DNA of 64,000 nucleotides from Hansfordia pulvinata (Eukaryota; Ascomycota; Sordariomycetes; Xylariales), in NCBI GenBank assembly GCA_006538405.1, contig BJKQ01000008.1:2542001-2606000 (forward strand). The letters run 5' to 3'. The notes under the pieces are model-generated. The model was not told where the DNA came from. It did no database searches and was given only the letters and a program-made list of their open reading frames with translations. The number at the start of each line of letters is the position of its first letter. Within the stretch, counting starts at the first letter, position 1. Positions 32,107 to 45,694 of this stretch are shown here, in pieces. Both the position numbers and the translations under genes were made by a program.

Positions 32107-34631
32107 GTTGCGCACGTCTCGGGTAGATTTGGGTTTTGCGACGGCCGGTCTCTCCCTGTCGCGTTGGCGTTGGCGGGCGGTGGTGTGGTGTGGTGCGGTG
32201 TGTTGCTAGAGCTGCTCTGGCCCGACGCCGCGCAGGGCCGGCCACATGCGAGCACGCGGGTGGCGGGAACGCACGGCTACCTGCACGCCTGCCTGCTGGC
32301 GCGCACACTGATGTCGCACGCCCCGGCAGTCAGGCAGCCAGGGGGTCAGGGAGTCAGTCAGCGGCGACTGAGTTCTCGTAGGGTCGAGCCAGGCACGGTG
32401 GGCTCCCGAGAGCATGGACTCAATGACGCCACGCGCAGTCAGCCAGTCGAGACGAATCAAGCCGGGTCGCGTCGAGACGCACGCCTGGGCCGGCCGGTCG
32501 TCAGGACGGCGCGGACGAGACGAGTCAGCCAGTCTGTCTGGCCTCTGCTGGGCCTTGGTTGATGGCGCCCGTCAGCTCGGCCCAGCTATGCTAACAAGCT
32601 GTTAGTGCTGAGCAGATGATGAGGCGTGAGGGCAGATCCAGTCAATAGTGTTCTGTCGGTGCTGTCGCTGAGCTGAGCTGTGCCGTCCGGCGTCCCGGCC
32701 GTGGGATGCAGTCGTCGGGTCGGCGTGGTGGTCCTTCCGATAAGGGGGGAGGCAGAATGATGAGGTCGAGATGATCTTCAGTCGTCTGCGGCAGCGAACC
32801 GCGGACGGGCCTCCAGTCAATGTACCTACCTCCCAAAAGCCGCCTGTGCTCGTAATGGAGGTACATGCGTTCACACCCCCTACTGGAGGCGAGTCGCGTC
32901 CCGGGCTTACCCCTGGACGAAGTGGTCCCTGGACCTTCGTGGCCGCCACTGGAGACTGCCCAGGACCAGCCCAGTACTTGACCCAGCTGCCACCCGAGGC
33001 ATGTCCAGCCGTACCCACTGCAAGCCGACGTTGCGCTGCACTGTACTGGTACGTGGTCATGCATGCTAGTAGCCCTGGACTCGAGTACGAGTACTCCTGC
33101 GTAGCCCAGGTGCCCAGGTGCAGGCGGGCAGACGTTGGCAGCGCCAGCGTCACCGTCACCGCCGCCCTGCTTTTCACATGTCAGTGCACCCGCGCTTCTG
33201 CAATGGCATCAATGCATGCGGACCTCGCCAGCAACCAGCCCACAGTAACCGTCCCGCCTGCAAACCCCCCACCCCCCACGCCGTACGGAATTGCTTGGTC
33301 AATGGCCTGCCCATGCCAGCTTGTACGATGGGCATTTGATTGTGCTCTGTAGATCGATTGGCACGGGTCGCTCAGAAGCGTCTGGTGGAAGCGTGTCGAG
33401 GCGATGCTATGAGATCTGCTCTTTGGTACGATTATCAACGAGCTTGCAGACTCCAACCGGGCAGGCAGGGAGAAACAATGGAGGCGCATTTCGGTTCTGC
33501 AAGCCACCTGGCCACGTTGCCCAGTCGCAGCTCGCCAATGCCCACACACATACGAGTACTCGCAGGGCCTGATGAGACCACAGACTATAGACCAGACTCC
33601 CACCACCACCTCCAAGATGCCAGGCCAGAACGGCACGGCACGGCACGGCACGGAACGGCAGGGAGGCAGGCTGGCTGACTCAACCTGTAATTAGTAGGGA
33701 CAGCCATACGAGCTGCGGACGCAGGGCGGCCCGGCCTTCGAATAGCACGCCCATGGTCAGTCCCATTCGGCCTGTCACAGCACGTCACAGCACGGCACGC
33801 TCAGACACGGGACAGGCTATTGACTTGGTTCCGCGGACGCCCGGTAGGTACTCGTACTCGTAGGTAAGTAAAGGACGGCGGATATCGTATATCGTGCGAG
33901 TAGGTGTATCGTAGACATTCGGTAAAGTGTGATCACGTAAAGCGCATTCGCGCAAGAGCACTCGTGGCGGGCTCAACAATCATACGCACACACGTGTGCA
34001 ACGTACAGCTGCTATCCCACTGGTGCGGCACAGCTTCGTTGAGGGCCTGCGCTGGCCGGGCCAGGCTAACAGGACCGTCTGCCGTCCCAATCTCTTCGAC
34101 GCCTTGGCTGGACGGGCCCGTTCGTTGCCTGGCAGCTGACGCTCCCCGTCAGTCGCGGGCTGCATGAGATCGTCGACATGCAGCCCGCACCGACATATCA
34201 TATTCCAACCACGAGGCCCAGCTCCCCCGAGGCCATGTCCCAGACCTGTGGCGGCAAGGCATTCGCTAGCTCTGTCACCACCCCGTGTTGCCTCCACCTG
34301 GGTCTCTTGATGGCTGCGTCAAGGATGGCACTTTCCGGTCGTCTTTGTCCAGCCCCAGCCGCTCGTGGTCGCTGATACGTGGTGGACCTTGGGCCCAGTG
34401 GTCGGGTGTGTGTGTGCCGGTTGCGGGCATGGTGGCCTATTCAGTGGTTTCTCAACCACGCTGGTGCAATGTCCCCATGGTAGCAGCCGCCATAGCGGCC
34501 CCAAGCCCTCCGCGGTTCCGCCCCGCGTCCAAGAATGTTTGTACTCGCAGGCCGATACCGCGGCCGGGCGTCGGCATCGCCAGCGGCTCTTTCGTCGTTG
34601 CCCCGCCCTCCCCACCAGACCGACGGTGGGA
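32107..34631. other. Intergenic region, coiled-coil gene start to CGR1 end
   Basis: About 2.5 kb without a supported gene. It holds the promoter of the coiled-coil gene (left) and the 3' flank of CGR1 (right). A GGCAC pentamer repeat lies at 33631-33660, and TACGAGTA octamers near 33085, 33551 and as a doublet near 33848. The ORFs present are in mutually overlapping frames and have no recognisable domain. Confidence 0.55.
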
Positions 34632-35250
34632 TCACGAGTTGATGGCCTTGTTGCGCTTCTCCTTGCGCTTCAGGCGTTCCACTCGCTTCTTATGCATCTT
34701 CTCGGCCATCTGCTCGTATCGCTCCTTCTCGGCCTTGGCCTCGCGCTTGTCCTTGAGGGCTTGGATTCGTCGCTGTGAGATCGGGGCGGGTCAGCGAGTG
34801 GGCAATTGGTTGGGTTTGCATTGGAAGTTGGATGTGAGGGGGGCAGCTTGGGGTTGGGCTTGGGCTTGGACCCGGGCTTGGGCCTATTTGTGCTGCTCCG
34901 GTGCGGGCGTGGCGGACCCGACCGACTTGACTTCACTCACCGTTCGTTCAGCCTCCTTCTCTTCCTTCATCTCCCTCTCCTTGGCCTTGGTGGCGGCCAT
35001 GGCGGTCCGCGACTTTGCGCGCTTCTCGTACGAGGTCAGGCCGGCGCTGGGGCGGAAGGCCTTGCGAGGGGCGTGCCATTGCTTGCCTGGCGGGAAGGTG
35101 GGGGAAAAAGGGTCAGCTACTATCGCGAGAGCGAGCGGGCGAGGGGAGCGCGGGATGAGCGCACACACCATTCTTGCGCATGCCCTGAGGCTGCTGCTGC
35201 TGTTGCTGCTGAGCAGCGACGGGCTCCGTCGCGATGGCGGTGTCGGACAT
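34632..35250 (-). CDS. CGR1: rRNA-processing protein CGR1
   Basis: A nucleolar protein needed for 60S ribosomal subunit assembly in yeast. 122 residues in three exons (35250-35169, 35086-34941, 34772-34632; 123 codons), close to the family's 110-120. The N-terminus has a polyglutamine run (about seven Gln) before [18 protein letters not shown], the conserved CGR1 block. The rest is a long highly charged helix rich in Lys, Glu and Arg ([14 protein letters not shown], then [18 protein letters not shown]) ending in INS. Intron 1 falls after the Gly codon of KNG and intron 2 after ERT. All expected features are present. The poly-Gln run could vary in length between strains. Confidence 0.93.
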
Positions 35251-35899
35251 GGCGAGGGACTTCGGTCGTGAGGAGGGGAGCAGACGGGGTCTTTCGGTGA
35301 GCCCGGGGCCGCGTTCGGAGGAGGGCCAGAGCAGAGTGGTGGATCAAGATGCGCCGGAGGCAGCAGATCAACACGGCGACGACACGGACGGCGAGGATGC
35401 GCAATCAAGACCCGGAGATGGGTCGCGGTGGGAAGAACTGACGCGGCTCTGGCGATATTGGATGACGATGGCGCGGGTGCTTGGCCGTTCGGCGATCGCG
35501 TCCCAACGATATGGCAGGGCTGTCCGAGTTTGCGGCGCGCCGTGGGAAATTTTTCTGTCTTGATCCGAATTCTGGCGGGGCAGAACGGCAAAATTTGTCG
35601 CTGCCTTCCGGGCCAGGACGCCAACCACCAGCGCGCCTCCTCGTACGCGTATCTAGCCTGACGAGTACCCAGATACAAGCAAGATTCTGCTGTACGATAG
35701 CCACAAAAAGGTACATTTTCTTGTTAGAAGGTACGCGGCTCAGCCAGTTGGTTGGGAGCATCCTGCCGCCAATACTTGGAGACGACGCTCCCGCCAAGGT
35801 GTCTACATGTAGGTACTCAAGGTAAGGTGGCTTGCACAGGTATCTCCAAGGTACCTTGAAAGACCGCCGTGATCGCCCCTACTGCGCATTGCACCCGCC

Positions 35900-35932
35900 C
35901 ACACAGACACACAGACACACAGACACACAGAC
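35900..35932. repeat. (ACACAG)n-type microsatellite
   Basis: Tandem CACACAGA units in the CGR1 upstream region. Confidence 0.85.
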
Positions 35933-36074
35933 TAACAGACTATGGCGGTGCATGCAGTCCCATCATCGACACACCCGACATAAAGGCGGTGAAGACGAAT
36001 GGAAGTGGACGAGTCCCAGATCCGGACTGTTGCCCGATTGACGCCAGCTTCCACTCAATACGATACGAGTGCCG

Positions 36075-36088
36075 TACGAGTACTCGTA
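36075..36088. repeat. 14-bp palindrome TACGAGTACTCGTA
   Basis: A perfect palindrome formed by two overlapping copies of the octamer that recurs through the non-coding DNA of this window. A further near copy (TACGAGTG) lies 11 bp to its left. Confidence 0.9.
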
Positions 36089-36189
36089 GGCAGGCGGCAC
36101 TACCTACCTCATAGTGATCCGTAGATCCCATATGCTATGCTCACCCACCCCTCCCCTCCCCCCGCCATTGGTGCGCCAGGCCGCCGGGT

Positions 36190-36190
<1 letters not shown>

Positions 36191-36221
<31 letters not shown>
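36191..36221. repeat. (GGTGTC)n hexamer repeat
   Basis: Five tandem GGTGTC units within the gene-free island. A comparable GTGCCC hexamer tract lies at 38192-38213. Confidence 0.9.
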
Positions 36222-39200
36222 TCCTGGCCGACTGGCAGAGACGAGACCCTGATGACACTACCCGTACGCGGCTGGCGAGTCAACAATGGTTGAACGGGTC
36301 TCTGCCGGAGTGTGAACCGCCGTGCGTGAACGAGATCTACTATTGCCGGATGTTCCACGTACGAGAACTCCGTACTTTCACGTAAGGTACATGTATGTCA
36401 GGTAGGCCTTACTTACGGATACGCGTACCTATGAGAGTCGAGTACCCTCAAACGCCACTTTCCGGACATTTGGGACCAGCCAAGCAGCCACGCAGCCAAG
36501 GGACCGTTGAAGGTTGCCACTCCCCTGGGTCAAGGGAAGACCTAAATAAAGTCGTCCTCATCAGAGGCAATAGAAGTGAAAGCTTTTTTTTTCTTCCTCC
36601 AGTAGTGGCAATCACCACAAAAATGCCCTGCTTCATTTGCTTGTTCTCCGCCTCCCCTTTCCTCCTACCCGAGGCTCGTTTTCTAACTTTCCACCGCTAG
36701 GCGCAAGAGACCAGGGCAAAAAAAAAAAGTCTTATTACATGTGATGGGGAAGGAAAGGTCTGTTGGTCAGTCCAATAGCCCGCAGCGTCCCCTTTTTCCA
36801 GGGTCCCTTCCATTGTGGACGGATCCTGGCGCGAACTGCAAATCTGGCAGCCTATCGAAATTGTCCGCGGCCTCTGCCCGGAACCCCCCCTCAGCCCCGT
36901 GATGCCCCAAGAGGGTGGGCATCCCGAGGAGAGGTCGAGAGGCCATCCCAGGCTCGGGCCTGTGATTGGTTCATCTTGCGGTAGAGGTGGGAGGAGTATC
37001 CGTAATAAGGGTGCGGTCTGGCCTCGGCGGGCTGTTGGCGTCGTCCCGGATCCACACACAGCCAGCCCTGAAGTGTTCCATGAATGCGGACGAGTGCTCC
37101 ATCATGGTGAGAGTGCGCGCGAGAGAACGTGACTCTTCCGGAGACACACCCACGACACCCTGATGCGAAAGGGGAAAACTCGGTCGTTCATCAGTTTGGG
37201 CACGGCCGTTTGCGCGGCGGGCAGGATTCAGGGACCGGGTCACACTGCACCAAGCGACGGCAGAGCACACGAGTGAGCCACGGGAATATACCCGTACTCG
37301 TCCGAGTACCTTACATACTCCGTACCGGACGAGTACTCGTCCCCGCATCATCGTCATCCCCACGTTGGCAGGATTGGAGAACGCCGGCTTCGAGATGCTT
37401 CCCGAGAACTCACAGCACATCATTGAACGGATGTAGTCGTAGGTGCCAGCACGAGCGAGTAGTCCGCACTGGCAGCATGGGAGAATAGCCAGGCTGCCCG
37501 GATGGCCTTGACCGGTATCGCCAGCATCACAGCATCATCAGCACCACCAACGCGTACGAGTACTTCATTAGCTACCTGTCTGTACCTAACCTGTCGCATG
37601 GTGTCAAGTGCCTGCAAGTTGGCTTGCGCCCCGGACCCGCCGGAACATTATCAAGTGGCCGGCCGTCCGTCAGCGTCATCCCAACAACCCGGAAGCCCGC
37701 CGCCCACAAGCGGGCTTGCTGACGAGTACGAGCACTCGTCAGAATGGCGGATCCGACGCCCTGGCACACGGATGGGAGGTCTCGGGCGCTGCGGCCGGCG
37801 TGTGACCATGTGACCAAGCGGGCATGTACTCGTACGCATGAGTATCTTAGGTGCTCGTAGGTAGGTATCTGAGGTCGCGTAGGGTTGTGTTCACTACGGA
37901 TGGATATTGACTCGTGCTCTCTTCACCCCTTCTCTCTCTGATCAATGCACGAGCGTGACGTGTTTCTCGTCAAGCCAGCACGGGCGCGGACGCGAGCGCC
38001 TCATTCTTATCCAACGAGATGAAACAAGGGCTTCTCGAAGCCTTGCCCTTGCTCCCTCCAGTCCTCATTATCCGACCTAACTCCGTACATACAGTACTCA
38101 TATGGACACGCGGGGGCACCTCAGTCATCGGGCAGGTACCGTAGGTGGTCTCGCAGGCAGTCAGGCGTGGCAGGCCCTCCATCGAAAAGGCCGTGCCCGT
38201 GCCCGTGCCCGTGCTTCTTCCCGCTTGCTTCTTTTCCGGGCCCGAGCCCTCTGCCGGCTCACTCACTGCCAGAAAAGATGATTATGTGACGTGTAACATG
38301 CGCCTCGCCGATTCTCTCCATCCCGGGTATCCGTACGAGTACACAGAGACGGACGACCTCAGTATGAGTGATACTCGTAAGTACGAGTAGCCTGCGGGAG
38401 GGGCGAATGGAAGGGGGGCAGCTTGCCCAATACCTCCCCAAACGCGAAACACCCATCGTCGTACGAGTAACTCGTCTCGAACACCACCGCACACGGACGA
38501 ACAATGCTGATGAGAGTGGCAGGCGGTTTGGTTCCCATTCCCCCATCCCGGCTTTTCGCTGGCTGCTGCTGCGCCTTGTTCGCGTTGTGTCAAGAAGCGC
38601 TGCCCCGCAAACGTTCATCTCCCATCGGACCCTGTGTCATTATGGTGGGGCCTGGCGTCACACACACTCTCTCCCCTCCTCCTCCCTCCCTCACTTTCTC
38701 TTTATTAGGATACGAGCCATCTTGCCATCCCACGTTCTATCGCACGCGTGCGAGCCCGTACAGGCCGCGCAGCTGCTAGCTCGGCGCAACGCTTGGTAGC
38801 TCCCACGCTCCATGCGCAAGTTGCGGCGGGGTGGAAAAAGCAAAGGGAAAGCCCCAGTCTGCCGTGGAGCACGCCGCCGACCAGTTACGACCAAGATGCG
38901 TAGATGCCTACGAGTATTGTATTCTCCACGGCCACCTACGATAACCTGCTCAAAAGCCGCTGTGATGTCTGCTCTGGCCAAGAATAGCAACAACCGCCAA
39001 TCCCGAGATCGAGTTATGGATGAGGCGCAATCTTGACAATCCGAAACTCGTAGGGCTCGTCATTTTTTTCTTTCTTGCTTTTTCTTCTTCTTTCACTATC
39101 TGCTTGTATTCGTTTTCCTTGCCCACCGGCCGGGTGCAGACAAACGCTGTCGAAATAAGAGAACAAAGGGCACTGGAGCACATTCAAAGTAGATTCATAC

Positions 39201-39999
39201 GCTGCGATAATGGACACTACTCGCTCATGGACTAGGAATACCTCCGTCCGCAGCTTTTAATGTTGGTTGACGACGAACAGGACCTCGCAAGGATCGGAGT
39301 TGCTTATTACTCGTAAACAGACCTTGAAGCACAGCCTTGACAAGGGAGAGGTCCGAATACCGTGCGGGTACTACCCGCGACAACCCAGCCAGCATGAGCC
39401 AGCCACAAAGACCAAAGGTTCCAACGACCGGTACGCGTAAAACATCCGGTGGCCCCCAGAGCAGCTTGCCAGGGCCGGCTTTTGGCTGGGTTGGACAAAG
39501 GAAAGGCGGCTCCCAAGCGCACAGTGTGCCCAGCCAGCCTGACGTCGTTCTCGCGGCCCGAGTCGAGGCGTGCGTACGTTGTGGGGACACATGCCAGGTA
39601 CGGCACTCGTACGAGTATTCGTATGTGAAAAGGGGAGTAGGTACTCGTTCTCACAAGCAGTGACGCAGAGCCTGTTGCGGGTGGGCATCCTTGTTGTTTT
39701 TCGCGACGTCTCGTTATTGTTGTTTACTTATTTCCTATTCCAGGCTCGGCCGGCCCCCGGCAGCATGACATGGCATTACTCGTACCAAAGCATCGCCGCT
39801 GCAATTCTCATCTCGCCGTTTTATCACATATCGGACAACCCTTCCCCCACCCCGCCTTTGGGGCCGCAATCTCGGCTATCTTCGCAAGGCGGCTGTGTGC
39901 CGGAGCCAGCCTCACTCATCAATCGGTGTTTGTTTTGCCTCGTCACCTGGGCATCGCAATCTGGAGCCGGCCCTGTCAGAATAGCGCCCGAGCTACTGG

Positions 40000-40013
40000 T
40001 ACGAGTACTCGTA
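40000..40013. repeat. 14-bp palindrome TACGAGTACTCGTA
   Basis: A second exact copy of the palindrome, followed at once by another GTACTC. Near-perfect copies with one end changed lie near 44467 and 46422. Confidence 0.9.
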
Positions 40014-43000
40014 CTCATTGGGTGTTGGTCCACTGCTGGACGTACTCGTCGCACAATAGTACGCACGCCAGTGGTGATATGAGAATCCCGATTTATATTC
40101 CGGCCGGGGCTGGTGGCGTGACCGCATCACGTCCGTCTTGCTTGATCTTACTCGTGCAACTAACACCCTCATGCTGGATGCAGATGCTGCGCCTGACGCT
40201 GACGAAGGACTGGCAAGTCGGTCCTCTGGCCTGCATACGACCACGTCTTGTCATCACACAAGACCACACTCTGAGTATGATGAGTACGAGACTCCGTTCT
40301 ACTACTACAGAGAAGCCGCCATCGTGAAGATCTCGGTGGTTTCGCAAACACCAAATGAAGAGCCCCGTTTTTGCTGCCATGTCTCTCGAATGGCGCAAAC
40401 GCCGAGCCGCTGCTACGTGCGGAAACACCATTGTCTCCGATGCCCTGTACCGGCAGATTGATCATTCCCCATGGTTCGAAATAAATATTGCGAGTAATTG
40501 GCAGCAAGCGGCATTGGTGCACACGTGCCAACACGCGATGCTGAGACATGTTGAACAACGGACGGTTTTCTCCGCCCGTCGGCGCCCGACCGCAAAGGTT
40601 GGGGCCATCGTCAACAACGTGCGCGCGTGCCCAAGTTTGCGATTGCTGGTGGCGGATAGTCTGCGGTGTTTCGTCCTCGGCCGCTTCCACGTTTCGCCAT
40701 TGGAGATGGATCGCTTGCGGACAGGGCTGTATCCGTACGCCGCGTACCGCTTACGTAGCTGCCAGGCAAGATCAACACGGGAAGGAAGGCGACTACTACG
40801 AGACGAGTCCGAATACTCGTAGATCCGAGCCAGCTAATACCAGTGCATTGGCGAACGAGCGAGTGCTCGCTCGTACGAGCAGTAGGTACTCGTAGGCGCA
40901 GCTCGTGTTGTCATCGCAGACCTTGTCCACACGCGGGCCGACAAGGGTTACCAACAAAGAAAAGAACGGCCGAAGCGGGCGAGCAATGGCATGCATGGCA
41001 CCCTTTTCGTGCATCGCGGGTCGGCTAGGCGGGATTCACAATCGGGTACTAGCATCATCAGCCCATCCTTACCCGCTCGACAAGAAGGCGTCCGATTAGG
41101 TAGTTCTCCGTATGAGTCTGCGGCGCCGTGTCGTGCTCGTGGTCTGCTCGTGATAAGCCGTACGGAACAAGTACGGAACTTGAACACATCGCTCGCTCGT
41201 GGTCTATCCATGGTAGTACTCGTAGCCGGCTGAAACCCCTTGTTAACCTTGCCCTAGAACGATGCACCCTCGTCCGTGCGCGGTGCCTGTGATGTGCTTT
41301 GGGGCGTTGTGGTTGGGTGCTGATAACCGCGACGAGAGACGCGAGGTCCACAGGGCCAGCGCTGAGCGACAGTCCTGGCCTAGCGCCCACCCTCCCGGCG
41401 TAGTGGCCCGGCCTAGGGGATTACGAGTCGACGCTAGCACCGCAAGCCGTGCAGGCGACTCTGGTGATTATTGCGGAGCCACGGAGCTACTCGTATGCCT
41501 GGCGTACCTGGCACGCCTGAACTTGCTGGATCGCCCCCGGCTCTCGACAGGAGCAGGGCACGTGCAGGGGTGCTGGGCCGTCTCGTGTTGAGACGACACC
41601 TCACACGTTGAGGCCTCTCACCAGCGCGATCCGCAGCCCTCACGGGCCAGTTGCTGCTCAGGCGCCGCCGTCGAGAATGTTTGAGGTTGCCAGCCCGGCT
41701 TCTGGGCTTCAGCAGTCAGAAGCAAGCCTTGGTCATGAAACAGCGCTCGACGTCACGGTCGGCCAAACGGAGAGCGCACGGGATCCCGGCACTCGTGCTC
41801 GCCTCCAGGGCCCGCCCGACGCTGTGCATGTCGCCGGGCAAGGGCAGGATCGGGAAGACGGCTCATGTCGGCCAGGCGGGGATTGGGCATACGAGTCCTC
41901 GCGTTGTGTGCACAACACACAGCCGACTTCTCATAAGGCTGACGTCGCGTCATATCCTGACTCCGGGTCTTCGAAATACTCGCAGGTCGGCACCTTCCAA
42001 GGTTGATGAGTTCTCGTTGGCCTCTGGCGGCCCTTCGTACGAGGCATCGTACCGCATCCGTTCTCCGTGGGCTAAGGTAATTAGCAATGGCGACATTCTC
42101 GACTGACCCGCGCGAGGCGCTGGCAGCGCAAATCCCAAAGGCCACAAGCGCTCTCGATGTCTGTGTCTGAAAGAGGAAAGAGGCGGGGATTCGTGCTGGA
42201 CCGATGCATAAACTTCAGGGGCGTCGAGGGCGAGAGATCATCGGACCTAGCCGGGGGCAGGGTGGAGAGGACCCAGAACCTCCAACGGGCCATCACAGGA
42301 AAAATGCTCCGTACGGACAAATTCGATATCGCTCCCTCGACAGCCGCGTCCGCATCAGTCAGTATCCGCTGATGGGTACTCGTAGTCCGTAGTTTGGGAG
42401 GGCGCCGGAAAGAGGATCGTGCCCCTCTAGGCGTGTCACCTGAGTCGCCCTGAAGGTAGTCTCTCGACCAAAATTTGCGTGATGGCATCTGAGCCGCTCC
42501 GTGGTCACGCCTGGTCGTAGATGGTGTTCGAGGAGGCATAAAATTGCATGGCGATGATAATGACGATGAGTGCGTGAGGTGTCTGGGTCTTGCTCTGATG
42601 CTGGGAGGCAGTCTCATACACAAATGAAAAGTGGCAGTCAGAGGGGAGTTCAGAATCGGTCGGCAAGGTTCAATGTTCCCTTGCAACTTGCAACAACCTC
42701 TAGCTACCTAGCAGTGGACGCAGCTACGACCATGGAAGGCGCGGGTAGGTACCTACCTATTCTACAGGCGAGAGTCCAGTAGGTGGTACGGTACGCGTAC
42801 GAGTACTTAACCTGTCCTGAATTCACAGCTTCTCTACATGTATGTACCGTACATGGATGTAAATAACTGCGTACATGTAGAGTCTGGGTAAATGAAACTC
42901 TGTCTTCAAGTACTGGCACAGAAGAGAGATGGGTGAGCCTGGGTTGGGTTGCAGTCAATGCCTGGAGAAGGGAGACTTGCGCTCGCGGTACGGGCACATG

Positions 43001-43588
43001 TAGAGTACACGCACGGCAGCAACTGCGGCAGCTACGACAGCAGCAGCGCGTGCCTGCGTTAGGACTGCACAGCCAAGCCCATCCATGCATTGTGCCTGCC
43101 TGCAGAGGACAGGTTCCGCGAGGAACAGGCAGGCCGCAGGAATGTTCCACAGCGCCGCGAACGCCCGCGACGTATCCGCATGTACGAGTATAGCTCATCA
43201 GATGGTGAGCGGCCGCGGCAATCCTTCAGAAGCAGGCGCCTCGCCGGCTGATGAGAATCAAATGTAGCGGCGTGGCGCGCGCGCGCTCTGCGCTTGCGCG
43301 TCGCCAAATTAAGCGCGCGATGTCGTCGGCTGCTTGCAAACACAACGTCGACGGGACAACCCAAGCCAAGCCAAGCCATGCCGCGCGCGCATGCAATCCT
43401 TCAAGATCACGGAGTCCCGCACGAGTACTCCTTAGGTCGGCTGAAGCCTCATATCGCGCCGCGCGTGGGCGACTCACTTCTCTGCGAGCTTCCTGGCGTA
43501 TACTCGTACTTGCCGAACCCTGCATCGATCGATCAGCGGATCCATGGCTTGCGACCGGCGCCCGTGGCGCTTGTCTCGTACGCGCACA

Positions 43589-43614
43589 CAGCAGCAGCAG
43601 CAGCAGCAGCAGCA
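43589..43614. repeat. (CAG)n microsatellite
   Basis: About eight CAG/GCA units in non-coding DNA. On the minus strand it yields a Leu run in an ORF I do not accept as a gene. Confidence 0.9.
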
Positions 43615-45663
43615 GGCTGGATGTGACGGCAGTGTGGGCAGGTAGGCTTGCAGTCGTGCGTCTGGGCAGCCATAAGCGCACGAATTGGACAGCAGTGACG
43701 ACCGTTGGACAGGAGGAGAGTGATGGATGAACCTCCATTGTTGGCCTCCAATGCAACTCGACTCGCGGCCCGTGCTGAGAGTACCGGAGGAACATTACGA
43801 TACGAGTTTGTCGCTGGGCACTGAACGGGTGGTCGCGTGACAGAGAGCGAACAGGAAGAAAACCAACAACAATGACAATAAAATGGGCCGTGTTGCTTGT
43901 GTGCGCTGGCGGATGGAAGATGAACAACCCCACAAGAACCAAATAAGCCAATGTCCCGGCGCGTGCGTGGTGGCCCAAAGTGACGTTTGGCCGTGTTGTC
44001 CCACGGCGCAAGGCTGGGCCGTGGTCACGATGCTAAATCTCTTTCCCGTCTAGCCGGGCGACCTGGTACGAGTAGTCGAGTCAGACAATGGTGAGGATCG
44101 CCTGTGAAACAGCCGAAATGGCCATCGATATCAACATTTGCCCGTGTCACGGCGTCGCGGTCAGTCGTTTGCTGCATTGACAGGTACTCGTACAGTATTG
44201 TATTGTAGGATCGCCCAGCACGCCGAAAGTACACGTGCTTGTGCTGTGTCCCCATGTCGGAAATATCACACATTCAAATGATAAGATGCTCCGTGCACTA
44301 ACCTATCGAGCGAGTGGCAATGGCACAAGCTTCTCGCATTAGGCCGCCACACCACGGTGACGACGAACGATCAGGTGGCACAAAATCGATGCGGCAGTGA
44401 CGAGCCCTGACTGCCGTTTACTGCCCTGACACTAAATCAGGAACCTGGCACGAGTACACATACACAGTACGAGTACTCGTGCTCGCAGCACATCCATCAA
44501 CAGTTGTTGGCACGGCCAGCGGACAACACATCTTGGTAAGTGGCGCACCACCAGGTGGGAGTACGTGCGGGCGTGCATGCATGCGTGGGGATGGACTACC
44601 AATAGCCGGTGCTTGACGATGTGTCGAAGAGAACAAGAACCGGGAAGCAGGCCCAGGGCAAAGTGCCTGAGCCCGGACGCGGGCTTCGCCGCGTCGAGAG
44701 GTATCTAGGTACCTACTCAGCAGACGGCCGCGCAGACCGAGAGAAAGCGGGTCGTATGCACAAGGGTTGCCCCAGGTTTGGCCCCCGGTCCAGAGGGGAC
44801 GAGGGCCAGGCGCCAGGCCCGGGTTCGGGTCCGGTAGGGTCCGCCAGGGGAAAACCAGCCTTGGTAGGAGGGGCCAGAGGACCGAGGGGAGGGGGGTTGA
44901 CGGGGCCTGGTGGATGGGTCCTCTCGCAGAACACTCGAGGCAGCTACGCAGCCTGCCGTGCCTGCCCCTCACCCTCACCCCCCCCCTCTGATGATGCCAG
45001 CAACTCGTCCCGGTCTGTGGATCGCCTCTTACGGATACTCCGTACCCGGGTTCCTTGGGGGGTGTTCAACGTGTTTGGAACACAGTGACGCAATTGAAGT
45101 GGTGATGTCTCTGTGGGAAGGGAAAGAAGTCGACATCCATCATGTGCTGTTGTGTCTTTGTGCTCCCAGAATGCCGCTCAGGTGGGATGGGGGATGGGAA
45201 TTGCGACCCCGGGCTGGCTGCCCTAGAAACTCCCGGGGTACGAGTACAGTATGATGAGGTAAAGTCGCACCCATTTGCGTGCGTGAGAACACTGTCTTAA
45301 GGCCATCGGTCTGTACTCGCACTCATACCCAGCCTCTCACATGGGCTGAGCGCGAGTGCAATATTCTGGACCGCAGGGCAGTCAAATTAGACACAGTCGA
45401 AGGGGAAGGGCGCACGCAAATTCACTCACTTTGTCCTTCATCTTGTGCTTGGCCCCGGATAGTAATGAACGCCAACCCGCACTGTTCAGGGGTCTGCAGC
45501 CAGGAGTGGCAGCCCGGCGGGTCTGGGGCTCGTGTCGGCGCGCGACCTGGATCCAGATTGCTGGAGGTACCGAGCGACCGTGCCGTAGGGAGATACTTTT
45601 ATCAAGTACTCGTTCTGTCCTTTTCGCCTGTGGGAACAGGCCGGGGCGTGTGAGACGACCTCC

Positions 45664-45690
<27 letters not shown>
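45664..45690. repeat. (CA)n microsatellite
   Basis: An uninterrupted CA dinucleotide tract of about 13 units in the gene-free island. Confidence 0.92.

Positions 45691-45694
<4 letters not shown>

Noticed and set aside
36191..38213. Tandem hexamers considered as a CRISPR-like array
   Set aside because: Units are 6 bp without spacers, in a eukaryotic genome; they are simple microsatellites.
40169..40690. 173-codon minus ORF in the gene-free island
   Set aside because: No motif, and several copies of the intergenic octamer lie in the surrounding DNA; looks like chance in GC-rich sequence.
43226..44011. 261-codon minus ORF with a poly-Leu stretch
   Set aside because: The Leu run is a CAG microsatellite read on the minus strand; the rest lacks any recognisable feature.
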